A stretch of 64,000 bases of DNA from Luscinia megarhynchos (lineage: Eukaryota > Chordata > Aves > Passeriformes > Turdidae), in the NCBI GenBank assembly GCA_034336665.1, contig CM067590.1, positions 5,306,459-5,370,458 of the forward strand, given 5' to 3'. Positions 1 through 13,030 of this stretch are shown here, piece by piece. The position numbers and the translations under genes are program-made. Positions within the stretch are counted from its first letter, which is position 1, and each line of letters begins with the position of its first letter. The notes beneath the pieces were generated by a model, which did not search any database, had not been told where the DNA came from, and saw only the letters and a program-made list of their open reading frames with translations.

Positions 1-677
1 GTGAGGGTGGCTGGCAGGGGGGCTCAGCCTTGGTGGCGGGGGGGGCTTGGCAATCCTGTACAGGATGTTCTGGGAAATCCTTCTAACGCCTGGCTGAGAA
101 AGGCTAAACCCATTACCAGGCCCAGGCCAAATGGCCAGAGCTAAAGCCACAGTGGCAGGGGATTAATGTGCCTGCCAACCCCCCCCAGCTCAGCCCCATG
201 GCCCGGGGTGGCCTCGGGGACCTGGGCAGCCACTGCTTCCAGGGGTCTCTGGGGAGGCCACCCCCATGCTGGCACCTCTCTGCCCCCAACCCCGTGTGCC
301 AGGGGAGGTGGGTGCCATGTGGGGGCTGCAGTATCACAGTGGCACCCGTGAGGGCACCCACTTCTGCCACCAGAGTGGGTCAACAGGCACAGAGCTGTGT
401 GCACCCACATGCACACACCTGCAGGAACACACACCTGAGCGTGGGTGTGCATGTGCACACGCACAGGTACAACACGTACACACACATTCATGCACACAAG
501 TGCCCACACAGGTGCCCACCCTCCTGCTGGCACAGCACACACCACACCCTCCCCATGCCCACCCTGACCCAGGAGTGCCCCTTGCCCTGGAATGACTGCC
601 CCGAGACTGAGATGGCAGCAGCCACGGGATTTGGGGGTCCCATGGCAGGTCCTGACGTTACACCCCGCTTTCCCCAG
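1..677 (+). other. NFIC intron segment
   Basis: Intronic sequence before the first NFIC exon in the window; acceptor AG at 676-677. It contains a short CA/TG-rich degenerate stretch at about 400-530. No other exon or RNA gene is seen. Confidence 0.6.
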
Positions 678-3600
678 GCATCTCCCCCACCGTGAAGAAG
701 ACAGAGATGGACAAGTCCCCCTTCAACAGCCCATCACCCCAGGACTCCTCACCCCGGCTGAGCAGCTTCACGCAGCACCACCGTCCCGTCATCGCTGTGC
801 ACAGTGGTGAGTGTCCTGCCAGGGAAACCGAGGCGCCGAGTGAGCGCCGAGCGGGCGGGGCGCTGGGGCAGCCACTAGCTAGTGACACAGGTGTGTGTCC
901 CCTTCTGCTGCCGCCCCCAGGTATCGCCCGAAGCCCGCACCCGTCGTCTGCGCTGCATTTCCCCACCACCTCCATCCTCCCCCAGACGGCCTCCACCTAC
1001 TTCCCGCACACGGCCATCCGGTACCCGCCTCATCTCAACCCGCAGGACCCGCTCAAAGATCTCGTCTCGCTGGCCTGCGACCCGTCCAACCAGCAGCCCG
1101 GACCGGTAAGGACGCAGCCCCGTCCCTGCACCCAGCGCTCGCCGTGCCGTGGGCACCGGGGCTGCTGCCAGCCGGGCCGCCCTGAGGACAGTCCCTGCCC
1201 CGCACCGGCGCCGCCGCCGTCACTCTGCCGCCGCACGGGGGGTCGGGGTCTCCTGTGGCACCGGGGGTGTTTGTTCTCCGGGGCTGAGCTGCAGCCGTGC
1301 CGCGCGTTGGCTCGGGAGCGCTGCTGCCCTGCTGCGTGTTGGCACCGCGCGTCTGCGGCCGCGGAGACGCCGTGCCCCGGCTCGGCGCGGGCTGCGCGGG
1401 TGTTGGCTGCGGGGCCGAGCCGGCAGTGCAGCTGGGCTGTTTGCGGGAGCGAGGTGTCTGCCGTGGTGTGTGACCATCTCCTGGAGCCACCGTCCGCCAG
1501 CGTGTCCAGGACAGTGATGGGCTTGATGTGCCCCATCCACCTGCAGAGCCCACGGGTGACCTCAGCTCCTCACTGTAGCCGTGTCCCCACAGGGGTGGCA
1601 GAGCCACACTGTGCTGTTGTGGGCCTTCCCTTGCCACAGCACCTTGCACCCCCTGCACCCAGTGCACCCACAGATACAGGACCCCTCACACCCAGCACCC
1701 CACACCCTGCTCCCATCAGCAAACAACCTCTGTGCCCAGCACCGTGCACACGCAGCACCAAGTGCATGCAGTACCCAAACCATCACACCCCAGCACACAG
1801 CACAGCCCCAACACACAGCACAGCCCACACCAACACCACAACACACAGCACACCCCAACACACAGCACAGCCCCAACACACAGCACAGCCCACACCAACA
1901 CCACAACACACAGCACAGCCCACACCACCAGCACCCCAACACACAGCAGAGCCCCCAACACACAGCACAGCCCACACCAACAACACTAACACACAGCAAA
2001 CCCCACACCACCAGCACCCCAACACACAGCACAGCCCACACCACCAACACCCCAACACACAGCACAGCCCCAACACACAGCACAGCCCACAGCGCCAACA
2101 CTAACACACAGCACAGCCCACACCAACACCACAACACACAGCACACCCCACACCACCAGCACCCCAACACACAGCAGAGCCCCCAACACACAGCACAGCC
2201 CACACCAACACCACAACACACAGCACAGCCCCCAACACACAGCACAGCCCACACCAACACCACAACACACAGCACAGCCCACAGCACCAACACTAACACA
2301 CAGCACAGCCCACAGCACCAACACCCCAACACACAGCACAGCCCCAACACATAGCACAGCCCACACCAACACCCCAACACACAGCACAGCCCACACCACC
2401 AACACTAACACACAGCACAGCCCACACCACCAGCACCCCCAACACACAGCACAGCCCACACCACCAACACACAGCACACAGCACAGCCCACACCACCAAC
2501 ACCCCAACACAGCACAGCCCACAGCACCAACACTAACACACAGCACACCCCACACCACCCACACTAACGCACAGCACAGCCCACACCACCAACACACAGC
2601 ACACAGCACAGCCCACACCAACAGCCCAACACACAGCACAGCCCACAGCACCAACACTAACACACAGCACAGCCCACACCACCAACACCCCAACACACAG
2701 CACAGCCCCAACACACAGCACAGCCCACAGCACCAGCACACCAACACACCCCATGAAGGACACCCTTCATACCCAAAGCCAGCACCCAAAGGCAGAGCCT
2801 GGGTGTGGTCCTGCTTCCATACTGTCCCGTGCCACCCTTTGTCCTCCCAGATGCAGAGCTCTTGGGGAGCCCCTCTGACCTCTGCCCAGCGTCTGCCTGT
2901 TTCCCCTCCCCTGGCAGGGACTGCTGCCAGGGTGAGGGGCACAGCCACCGTTCCCCTGTGCAGTGCTCAGTGCTGGGCTGATGGACACTGGATCAGGAGC
3001 AGCCCACGGCTGGGTTGAGCATGAGCACCGGTGCAGGAGCCTTTGCAGGCTCTGGGTGCCCCTGCCTCTCCAGGGAGTGCTTCAGAGATCCCTCTGTCAC
3101 TGCAGGGAGCAGCCTGGCTCCAGCGTGCGCCGCTGTGGGTTATGACCCCCATAGGGCTTGTCCTCCACAGCCCCCAAATCCCTCCTGTCCCGCCGTCATT
3201 TCCTGCCTGCTGCCAACTCCGACCGTTCAGGGCTGCTCTGAGACCCAACAAACTCATGTCCGCAGTGAGGGACACCCCGTGCCCGTGCCGGTGGTGTCCC
3301 CGGGGCTCCCCGCCCGTGCTGGTGTGCGCCTGCGTCCTAATGGCTTGTGCTGTTTGTTTTTTGTCTGTGTTGTCCCCAGTTAAATGGAAGTGGTCAAGTG
3401 AAAGTGCCCAGCCACTACCTGCCCACGCAGATGCTGGCGCCGCCACCTCCCCCCGGCATGCCCCGCTTGGCCGTCTCTCCTGACACCAAATCCACCACGA
3501 CAACTTCCGAGGGAGGGACGACCTCGCCGACATCACCCAGTAAGCACCCGCGGCGCCCACCCTGCTCCCCGGCCCGGCTGGCCCCCTCCTCTCGCAGCCC

Positions 3601-6600
3601 CCCAGGGTGTCCCCCCGTCCCGGAGCTGGGGGGATGTTGGCGGAGGTGGCCTCCCCGCAGCCGGGGAGAGGGTGGCAGCTGGCATGCCATGAGTTTGCTG
3701 GGTCTCAGGCAGGTCGGAGTGGACAGGGTTTGGACACGTGGCTGCTGAATCTCAAGGGGTCATATGCTGGTACCAGGGACCAGCTTGAGCCCTGTGTTTC
3801 TCTGAGCATGAGTGGATCTGTGACAGGGCTCCCCAAAGCAGTATCTTGCCCAGACCCTTGGTGTGGGCAGTGCTGTGGGGGAGGCTGTGCTCCCTCTGTA
3901 TCTGTTTATTGCATTATGGTCTTGGTCGTGCTTCTGGGGACAGGACCAGCTGGCACATGGGTGGCACTGGGACTAGGGACAGTGTGCCTGGTGCATTGTG
4001 TGGGCTGTTGTACTCTTGCTGCCATGGGGATCCTTGGCGCCGGGGATTCTGCTCTCGTTGGGGATGTGAAGTGATACCGGAGCAGGGACTGTGTGCTGGT
4101 CCCCCAGAGCCCCTGGCAGGTGGCACCTGGGATCTTTGTTAGCACTGCTGGCTGACAAACTCTTTGCCCTCCGCTCCACCACGTGGGCCACAAGTGCCTT
4201 GGCCAGGGAGAGTTTTGGGTGCTGGGCCCAACTGCCAGAGGGGAGCTGGTGTCACCCCAGACTGGCACGGGGGTGTGTGCTGCAGTGGTGGGACATTGTG
4301 CCATCACCACACTCTGTGACTGGGCTGTTCCTGCTGCACCTGTGGGACATGGTGCCCCAAGTGCTGTTTCCCCACACAAGCTGTGTCTGATCGAGCCATT
4401 ACCCTGTCCCCAGGTAATGGGCCAAGGCTGATTGCCAGCTGCTGGTCAGCACGTGTGGGGATCCCGTGGCATGGAGAAGCCAAAGCCTGGACAATCTGGA
4501 GGGGACAGCATGAGATGGCATGGGGTGGCCTGGCTGGTAAATGGGTCACAGCCCTGGGGAGGGTCAGAGGAGTGCAAGTGCCTGCAGGCTTAGGGAAGGA
4601 TGCATTAAGGGGACACTAGCTGTCCCCAAGGAGTACCACTGACTCCAGTTCCCTCATTCCCCTTGCCAGCACTCTGCTTCCAGCAGGGCTGAACCCAGGA
4701 GCCCAGCAGGGCTGGAGGTGCCCCTGCTGGATCCCTAGCTGTGGGATGGAGGTGGCAGCAGGGTGACGTGGCCAGGTGGAATTGGTGGCTCTCGTTGTTC
4801 TGCCGCAGCGCGGGCACACCAGGAGCAGCATCTGCGCCTGCGCCCCGGGGCACTGCGGCCCCGAAACCGCGGGTGGCACCGTCGGAGCACAGCAGCCCTG
4901 GCTGCAGCAGCCCTGGGCTCCCTTCACCTGCCCTCAGGTCACTGCCAGGGCCGTCGCCCGCTCGCCAGCGCCGCTCCGTGCCAGCAGTGCCAGGGCGGGG
5001 GCCGGGCCTGGCCCCGGGGGGGACAATGGCAGTGCCACCTGCAGCCCCGTTAATGAGCTCTCGTTTGTTCCCCAGCCTACTCTGCACCAGGCACGCCCCC
5101 TGCGAACCGTTCCTTCGTGGGATTAGGACCAAGGGATCCTGGGAGTATCTATCAGGCACAGGTGAGAGCGGGGGTGCTGCTGGGGGGACCCTCCTGCCCT
5201 CACCCCGGGCATCCTCGCCATGGCATCACCGTGGGCATCGCCGGGGGCATGGCCAGGGCTGGCATCGCCGTCGTGGCTGTCGTTGATGTGACATTTCTGA
5301 TGTGGGCATCCCCGCCATGGCGCCCCTGCCGTGGCATCACTGCCATGGCATCTCTGCTGAGGGCATTGCCACCATGGCATCACTGCCGTGGGCATTGCCA
5401 CCATGGCATCACCACCATGGCATTGCCGCCATGTTTAGTGCTCCTGTGGGCATTGCTGCTGTGGGCACTGCCATGGGTGTCGCCACTGTGGCATCACTGC
5501 CATGGGACGTTGCTGCTGTGGATGTAACCTCCGTGGCCATCACTGCTGTGGCCTTGTCACCATGTCTGGGGCCACGAGGAGTGTCACCACAGAATGTCAC
5601 CATCACTGCCGTGGGCATTGCCACCGCTGGTGTGGCCACTGCAGACATTGCTGTTGTGGACATTCCCGCCATGGCATCACTGCCATGGGTGTTGCTACTG
5701 TGAGCAATACCACTTCGGGCACCACTGCTGTGTACATGACCACTGTGGGGTTATTTCTGTGTGCAGTGCCTCCATGGGCATCACCAGCATGGCATTGCAG
5801 CTCTGGCACTGCCACTGCTGCCTTTGCTGCTGTGGGCATCACTGCCTTGGCATCACCACTGTGGCCCATGGGCATTGCTGCCATGACATCGTCACTATGG
5901 GCACCCAGTGCCAGGGCTTTAGGCACTGCTGGGGGCTCAGGGCACCCAGTGCCAGGGCTTTAGGCACTGCTGGAGGCTCAGGGCACCCAGTGCCAGAGTT
6001 TTAGGCACTGCTGGGGACTCAGGGCACCCAGTGCCAGGGTTTTAGGCACTGCTGGGGACTCAGGGCACCCAGTGCCAGGGCTTTAGGCACTTCTGGGGAC
6101 TCAGGGCACCCAGTGCCAGGGCTTTAGGCACTGCTGGAGGCTCAGGGCACCCAGTGCCAGGGCTTTAGGCACTTCTGGGGACTCAGGGCACCCAGTGCCA
6201 GGGCTTTAGGCACTGCTGGAGGCTCAGGGCACCCAGTGCCAGGGCTTTAGGCACTGCTGGGGACTCAGGGCACCCAGTGCCAGGGCTTTAGGCACTTCTG
6301 GGGACTTAGGGCACCCAGTGCCAGGGCTTTAGGCACTGTTGGGGACTCAGGGCACCCAGTGCCAGGGCTTTAGGCACTGCTGGAGGCTCAGGGCACCCAG
6401 TGCCAGGGCTTTAGGCACTTCTGGGGACTCAGGGCACCCAGTGCCAGGGCTTTAGGCTCTGCTGGGGGCTCAGGGCACCCAGTGCCCAGGGTTTTAGGCT
6501 CTGCTGGAGGCTCAGGGCCACCACAAGGCCTCCATCATAGTGGGAGGTCACTGCCGGTCTCTGGCTGTGCCCTGCCTGGCATCGCTTGGCACTACCCTGC

Positions 6601-7796
6601 CTGGGTGCCCACAGTATCCCCAAAGGAGGAGCACAGGGCCATGGGTCCCTCTCTGTGGGGGCACTGGCACCTAGTCTGGCTTGGCTGTGCCGTGGCCACT
6701 CCAGCTGCAGCGGGGGCTCGTGCGCGCCTTTCCGGGCCTTTCCGTTGGTCCTGGTTCTGGAGCTGGCCCCGGTGCTGCAGCAGCTTGGGGCACGCTGGGT
6801 GCTGCCCTGGCTGGGGGGAGTGTTGTGTGCTGTGCCAGTGTGAGCGGTGACACGGTACCCAGGGGTGCTGTGCTGTGCCAGGCTGTGAGATTTGGGAACA
6901 TGAGCTGGGACACCCGAGGGTGCTGTGCCGTTCCAGAGGAAAAACACGGGGGACCCGGCTCTGATCACAACCCCCACTCTGCCTCAGTTTCCCCAGTCCT
7001 GCACGTGGGGTGGGCACCCCAAGGGCCTTGGATCCCTAAAGAGGAGACCTGGGGCAGCACCAGGAGAACCTTGGAGGAGCAGGGGGCCAGAGTCCCTGTC
7101 CAGAGATAGGGGTCACAGCCACTCACAGTCCCAAGACCCCCAGGGTCCCTGTGTATAGATGTCCCTAGTCATGCTCGGGGCTCAGGGATGCTCTGCCTGG
7201 GGAAACTGAGGCACGGGGGAAGGAGGCAGTGTCCGGGAGGGGCAGCTGAGACCTGCCACGCTCTGGTCATGTGTGGCGGGGCCTGGAAGGGTTAAGGGAA
7301 GCAGCGGCCCCGAGCTGTCTCGTTTCCAACGGAAACCAGACATGAGGTAATCGGGAATGAACTTGAACTTGGGGCTGGGGGGGGGGAAACAATGGGAGGG
7401 TGGCAGGGGGGCCACCTCGCGGGGTCCCCCAGCCGTGCCACCCCCCTACCTGTGCCCAGGCAGCACCGTTCCTTGGGGAGAGGCTCCTTTGCCGTGAAGG
7501 TGCAGAGGGAGCGGCCCCAAGGGAACGCGGGTGGCCGCGGTGCGGAGCACGGACAAACTCAGTGCAGGAATGGGGACGGCAGGCCCGTGCTCCGAGCAGG
7601 GACAGCGCGGGGCAGCGCGGGGACAGCGCCGGGACAGCGCGGGGACAGCGCGGGTGCAGCGCCGGGACAGCGCCGGGACAGCGCGGGGGCAGCTGTCCGG
7701 GGTTTGGGACCGCCGGGCGCGGGGCAGCTCCGCGGGGCAGAGCACTAACGGCGGCCTCTCTCCTCTCTCTCCCGGCAGTCCTGGTACCTGGGATAA
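678..7796 (+). CDS. NFIC: Nuclear factor I C, C-terminal part (5' exons outside window)
   Basis: NFI-family transcription factor; the DNA-binding domain is encoded upstream of the window and only the proline/serine-rich transactivation region is here. I place five exons by splice sites and continuous frame: 678-806, 921-1105, 3380-3539, 5076-5161 and 7779-7796. Each joins in phase (AG/GT at all junctions). They encode the family-typical stretches [52 protein letters not shown] and [12 protein letters not shown], and end with the short last exon SWYLG-stop at 7794-7796. The 18-nt coding part of the last exon is usual for NFI genes. NFIC rather than NFIA/B/X is chosen from the C-terminal wording and from synteny with SMIM24, DOHH, FZR1 and MFSD12. 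Introns hold three large tandem arrays, listed separately. Exon skipping of 3380-3539 or 5076-5161 would change the tail; NFI genes are known to splice alternatively here. Confidence 0.93.
1785..2745 (+). repeat. CA-rich minisatellite in NFIC intron
   Basis: About 960 bp of tandem CA-rich units built on CCAACACACAGCACAGCC, in mixed units of roughly 17 and 30 bp. The plus strand is almost free of G and T, so the array has an extreme strand bias (C and A on the transcribed-sense strand). It stays open in several frames only because of that composition. It lies in the intron between NFIC exons 921-1105 and 3380-3539. Confidence 0.95.
5215..5895 (+). repeat. Degenerate short-unit repeat in last NFIC intron
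   Basis: Imperfect tandem repetition of GCCATGGCATCACTGCC and GTGGGCATTGCC motifs, diverged and without a clean period, starting about 55 bp after the donor at 5162. It is intronic. Confidence 0.85.
5900..6515 (+). repeat. 41-bp minisatellite, about 15 copies, last NFIC intron
   Basis: Fifteen copies of a 41-bp unit that contains GGGCACCCAGTGCC followed by AGGGCTTTAGGCACT and CTGGGGACTCA. Copies differ at a few fixed positions (CTGCTGGAGG, CTTCTGGGGA, CTGCTGGGGG), which suggests spread of two- to three-unit blocks. GGCACCCAGTGCC can form a small hairpin in each copy. Confidence 0.97.
7590..7700 (+). repeat. Short GC-rich tandem repeat before last NFIC exon
   Basis: Seven or more imperfect copies of GGGACAGCGC(G/C)GG about 80 bp upstream of the final NFIC acceptor at 7778. 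G-rich on the sense strand. Confidence 0.85.
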
Positions 7797-10700
7797 CCTC
7801 CGCCGTGCCGCCCCTTCGCCTCCCTTCTCCTCTGCTTTAGGCACCCCCAGAGGAACATCCCCGTCCCCGAGCGCCAGGCCCAGCCTTGCGGTGACGACGG
7901 AGAGCGCGGCCTCACCACGACGACGACGACGACGACGACAAGCAAAACCCACACCCGAAGGAAAGAGCGAGGGAAAGGAAGAAGGAAAAGGGTCAAACTG
8001 TTTTAAAACGGAAAAAAAAAACCGACAAAAAAAAAACCAACAAAAAAATCCAAACAAAAAACAAACAAACCAACAACCCATCCCAGGAGGACCTTTCCCC
8101 CCACCCCGGCGATGCGCCAGAAAACAAAGAAACAGGAGAAAAAAAAAAAAAAGAAAGAAAGAAAGATAAAAACACTATTATTTACCCCGTCGGCCGGCGC
8201 CGCGCTGAGACCTGACACAAGTCGTGCCAGCAATGCCTCCCGGAGCGGCTGCGGGGCCGCGGCGCCGAGCCCCGCCGGCCCCTCGCCGAATATGCAAACG
8301 GCTTTGACTCTCTCGTTCTTGCCTCTATGTGAGTAAAAAAGATCAAAACCTCCCCGCCGACCCCCCCGGCCCCAGACTGTCGGGGGGCCCCGGGGCTGGG
8401 GTGGGGCGCGGCGGGGCGGGGCGGGGAACCCCCGGCGGCCGGGCCGGGGATGCTCCGTGCTGCGGGCGCGCCTCGGGGCCGGTGACATCGTGCTGCGGTG
8501 ACACGGTGGCACGGAGACGTGGTGGCACAGCGGATCGAGCGGGTGGCCCAGGAGGAGGGGACTTGTGACCACAGGGGGTGCACGGCCAGAGGTGGCCGCA
8601 GCGGCGGTGGCACCTCGGTTCCCACGCGGACGCGGTGTCGGGGCTCTCCCAGCACGGCCCCAAACGTCCCAGCGGCGGTGGCACCCCGATTCCGTCGGGG
8701 CCATGGCGTGGGGACTGTCGCAGCCCAGCCCCCATGGCTCCCGTCGCGCTGGGGCACTGGTCACCATCTCTCCGGTCGCTTTCCTCCCCCAAGCCCGCAC
8801 CGGCCCCGACCCCGCGTGTTCCCACGCGTGTCCCTGTGCCCCGGCGTGTCCGTGGGGCTGGGGAGGGGCAGCGGGGCGGGGGGCGTGCGTCCGTGTGTTT
8901 GAGCTATGCATTCCTGTGGACAGGTACCGGGTGGGAGGCAGGAGAGGGTGCGCTCGTGTTGCACATTTTGTAGGAAATGCACTTTTAAGAGGGAATCGTC
9001 AAAAAAAAAAAAAAAAAAAAAAGGAAAAAAAAAGGAAAAGAAGAAAAGAAAAGAAAACAAGATCACAAAAAAGGAGGAAGAGAAAGAGGAGAAGGAGAAG
9101 GTGGAGTCCCCGGCACTGGCTTGCCGGGACGGCTGGTTTGGGGCTTTTGGGTTTGGTGGTTTTGTTTTTTGGGTTTGTTTTTTTCTTTCCTTTTTTTTTT
9201 TTTTTGGTTATTTTTTTTTTTTTTTTCTTTTTTTTCTTTTTTTTTGGATACAAGAGGATGGAGCAAAGAAGCCCGAGCGACGGCGAGGGCAGAGCCAGCC
9301 CTCGGAGCCCCTCCGAGTCCCCGGAGCCCCCGGAGCCCCCGGCCCCGCGTCAAGTGCCTGAACTGCGGCGGGGGAGGGGTCCGGCCCTGCCGGAGGAGCC
9401 CCCGGCCGGGGCAGCGCGGGAGGAGCGCTCGCTGTCCCTGCCCCGTGCGGTGACAGCGCCGCCCGAGAGGGGACGCGGGGACGTGGCAGTGCCTTAGAGC
9501 AGAGGGACCCGCGCGGCGAGGAGGAGGAGGAGGATGAAGGCGCCCGTTGTCCCGAGAGGAGGAGACTGGTCCTCAAACGATCTCCGGCCCAGGGGACACC
9601 CGAAGGGTGGTGATGGAGAGAAGTCGCCGTGGGATGTGCAGGAGCTGGGAATGTCACCGAGGCCACCGCCCGGGCCCCTCCCCTGGCACCCAGCGCTGCC
9701 CCGAGGAGCACCGGCATCGCATCCCCACCCAGAGCCCCCGCTGCCCCCCGCTCCCCACCCCCCCGGGACGGCACGACGAGGCACTGGGGAAAGGGCTGAC
9801 GCAGGAAATCCCGGGAGACAGAAAAATAATCAAAAAGGACAAGAAAAGGAGAAAACCCACCAAAAAAAAAAAAAAAAGAAAAAAAAAAAAAAGAACAACA
9901 ACAAAAAAGCGCTTGGCGGAGAGGGAAACCTGTTTTTTTTAAAAAGATCTGAGAAAAGAAACACATAAAAAAAGACAAAAAGACAAAAAAAAAAAAAAAA
10001 AAAGACAAATAAACTGCATGGTGCTTTAACAGGATCTGGTGACCTGGCTCAACCCAGCCGCGGCTGGCTGATGCTGTGCATGGCAGACTCTTATTAACCG
10101 GCTCTACCTTCCCCTTCAGCAAAAGAGAAAAAAAAAAAAGAGGAAAAAAAACAAAAAAAAAATCTGTATAAAAGAAAAAAAAAGCCGTAAAAAAAAACAC
10201 ACAAGAAAAAAAAATCCATGTTTTCCTAATTTGCACGAAATTTTATACCACATGATGTGCCTTGCCTTCGAAGCCTAAGTATTACTGGACCCGATATCAG
10301 TGCGAGGGAGTCGCTGCATGCCCGGGGCTCCCGGGGGGCCGGGGGGGCCAGGGGCCGCTGCCCCCCCCTCGCCTCCTGCATGGCTTCTTCTCGGCCAGAA
10401 AAGTCCCTTTTTCTCTCTATTCTTCTTTTTTAACCAATTTTCCCCCTCAGAAACGTCTTCCAGTTGGTAATACCGATGCATCCTCTGCGCCAACACACCG
10501 GAATATGCAATAGCTGTGGGGGGGGGCCGGCCGGGGGGGCGGCCACCCCTTTGCTTTGCCTCTCTTTTCTTTGTTTTCCTTCCCTTTTGGGGGGGTTTTG
10601 ATTTGGTTTGTTTTTTTGGTTTTTTTTTTCCTGCTTCCAGCAACCAAAGGCAGCGAGGCGGGAGGCAGCAGGGAGCCCGGGCCGGAGAGCCCCCCGGGGG

Positions 10701-12412
10701 GCGCCGGTGTCCGGGCGCGGCGGGACTGAGCGAGGCGCGGGGGGAGCGGGGATGGAGACCCCCAGGGCTGATCCTCACCCCTCCCCGTTCGGGGACCCCC
10801 GCTTTTTAACTGGTTTTCAGTGGGGCGCAGAGCCAGCAGGGCTGAGCCCAGCTGCTCTGGTGACAGGAATGGAACCGTGTGAATGTAGCTGTGCGTCCCC
10901 CGGGCTGGTGTCAGGGGGGTCACAGCCTGCCCCCCACCTCCCCCCATCGGCTTCATCCCCGGGCTGCCGCTGGCACCGCAGGGAATGGCAGCAGGTGCCT
11001 TCCTGCCGCCTCTCCCTGCTGTGCCCGCTGCCGAGAGGGGCCCGACACCCCCTAAAAACCCAGAATTTGCCTTAAAACCCCAGAGTTCCGCCGGCTGGAG
11101 AGACCCCCGAGCTCCCCGAGGCTGGGTACTGACGCGGGTTGTGACACCGGTGGGCGGGTGGCACCGGCATCGCTGCTGCTCGGGCATGAAGAAACGTCGT
11201 CGTCAACAGTTTTTAATTTTTGTTTGTTTGTTTGTTGGGTTTTTCTTGGGTTTTTTTTTTGGTGTCCAAAAGTATTAGTGGGGGGTGACGGGGTGGTCGC
11301 GTCCCGCCGGGTTTCGCCCATAGCTGAGGCTGGTTTGAGGGTCCCAGACCCTTGGGAGGAGCCTTGGAAGACGCTTCTTTATGCAAGGTGCAGTATTGAT
11401 TTCTGCAAGGACAATGCAAGGAGGGAGCGGGGCCGGTGTCCAGCTGGGGGGGAGGAATAAAAAATTGAATTAAAAAGAAAAAAAAATTTTAAAAATGGGG
11501 TAAAACAAAAAAAAAATTTAAAAGTTTTTTTTTTTAAAATAGAGAAACAGCAGGAGGGGGGGGGTTAAGGCTGGAAAAGGCTCAGCTCAAAGCAAAAAAT
11601 ATTTTAAAAGAAAAGCATTTTGAAACGGTGACAGTGACAGCGGAGGGAGGGAGCGGGGACACCGGGGCAGCCCCTTCGGCAGCCCCGGGGAGGCGAGGGG
11701 CGCTGGCGCCCCTCGGGCCTGGGCCCCCGCCCCTCGGAAGCCCCGGAGCCGCTGTCCCCGCGGGGACACCGCCGGCGCCGCCCCTGCCCCCTCTCTGCTG
11801 CCTCCCCCCGGACCGGCAGCAAGTCTGGCCGGGCTGCGGCCGCAGCCCCCCCAAAACCCGCCCTCGGAAAGAAAAGCACCTTAAAGCAAATTTAAAAAGG
11901 CAAAAAAAGAATCAACAGGACGCCCCCCAGCCCGTCTGGCGGCATTGGGGGGGGCGTGCCGGGGGCTTCCCCTTGCGGGGCCGGGGAGCCCCCCGTGCCC
12001 CCGGGGTCTTTGCACTGCTCCCCCGACACCCCCGGGGCCGCGCCCCGGCCCTGCCCAAAGGGAATATGCAACAACCCCCGGCCCCTTCCGGGGGGGGGCA
12101 CCACTCATTTGTGTTATTTCTATTTTTTTAATCATTCTCCCTTCTTTTTCTTCTTTTTTTTTTTAATCTTCTGACGGCCTCGATGGCCACGGTCGGGGTG
12201 AGCGCAAAGCCGGGGTGGAAGACACCCCATCCCTGGGGAAGCTCCGGGGGAGTCCCCCGCAGGATGGGGATACCAGGGGGCTCCGCTCGACAATCACCGC
12301 GGGGGTTTCATGCACTACAGTCTCTCCTAGAGGGTTTTTAGTCGGGCTCGTCGGCTTAAAAAAATTAATTAAAAATAGTCCTTGTGACCTATAAATAAAA
12401 CAAATAACCTGT

Positions 12413-12558
12413 ACATATATATATATATATATATCTCCACATATATATATGGGGCTGCAGGGCCGGGGGGGCGCGGGCCCCCACACAGTTAAGGTACTTT
12501 AAATCGCAAAGGAATATATATATATATAAAATCTCATATATATATATATATATATATG
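12413..12558. repeat. Two (TA)n microsatellites
   Basis: Runs of AT/TA at 12413-12450 and 12513-12558, separated by a GC-rich 60-bp spacer. Each run is self-complementary and the two are complementary to each other. Confidence 0.95.
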
Positions 12559-12669
12559 TCTTGTTTGGTGGGGTTTAGGCTCTTTTTTGTTGTTTTGTTT
12601 GGTTGTTTTTTGTTGTTGTTGGTTTTTTTTAGGTTTTTTTTTGTACTCGGAGTTTGGAATTTGCTGCTT

Positions 12670-13030
12670 TCTGCTCCCCCTGGGTGTCCTGCCACCGGCT
12701 GGGATGGTGCCCCCGGTGATGGGTGCCCGGGAGAGGCCCATGGGTGACCCTCTGGGTGTCACTGCGGGTGCTCCAGGCGATACCCGCGGGTTCCCCATCG
12801 GGTCCCTCTGGGTGTTGCAGATGATGCCCCTCTGGGTTTCCCCTGGGCGCCCCAGGTGATGCCCGCGGGTGCCCTTTGGATGCTCCAGGTGATGCCCAGG
12901 GGCCTCTCTGGGTGCCCCAGTGGTGCTCGCAGGTGCCGCCGGGGTGCCTCGAGCAATACCCACGAATGCCGCTCCAGTGCCGCTCTGGATGCCCCGGCCG
13001 TGCCCGCGGGTGCCCCGCGCGATGCCCGGG
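12670..13030 (+). repeat. Degenerate GC-rich tandem repeat in NFIC 3' region
   Basis: Imperfect units with GGGTGCCCCAGGTGATGCCC and CGCGGGTGCC, about 10 diverged copies. Confidence 0.7.

Noticed and set aside
692..2948. Open frames of 250-470 codons through the NFIC intron and CA-rich array
   Set aside because: They run across proven NFIC exon/intron junctions and rely on the absence of G/T-rich stops in the repeat.
5900..6515. 41-bp repeat as an array of NFI binding sites
   Set aside because: GGCACCCAGTGCC looks like the TGGCNNNNNGCCA palindrome, but the spacing between GGC and GCC is 7 instead of 5 and the flanking T/A are missing.
7990..8165. A-rich run after the NFIC stop as a processed-pseudogene poly(A) tail
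   Set aside because: No retrocopied coding sequence precedes it; it continues as part of repeated A/U-rich tracts of the 3' region.
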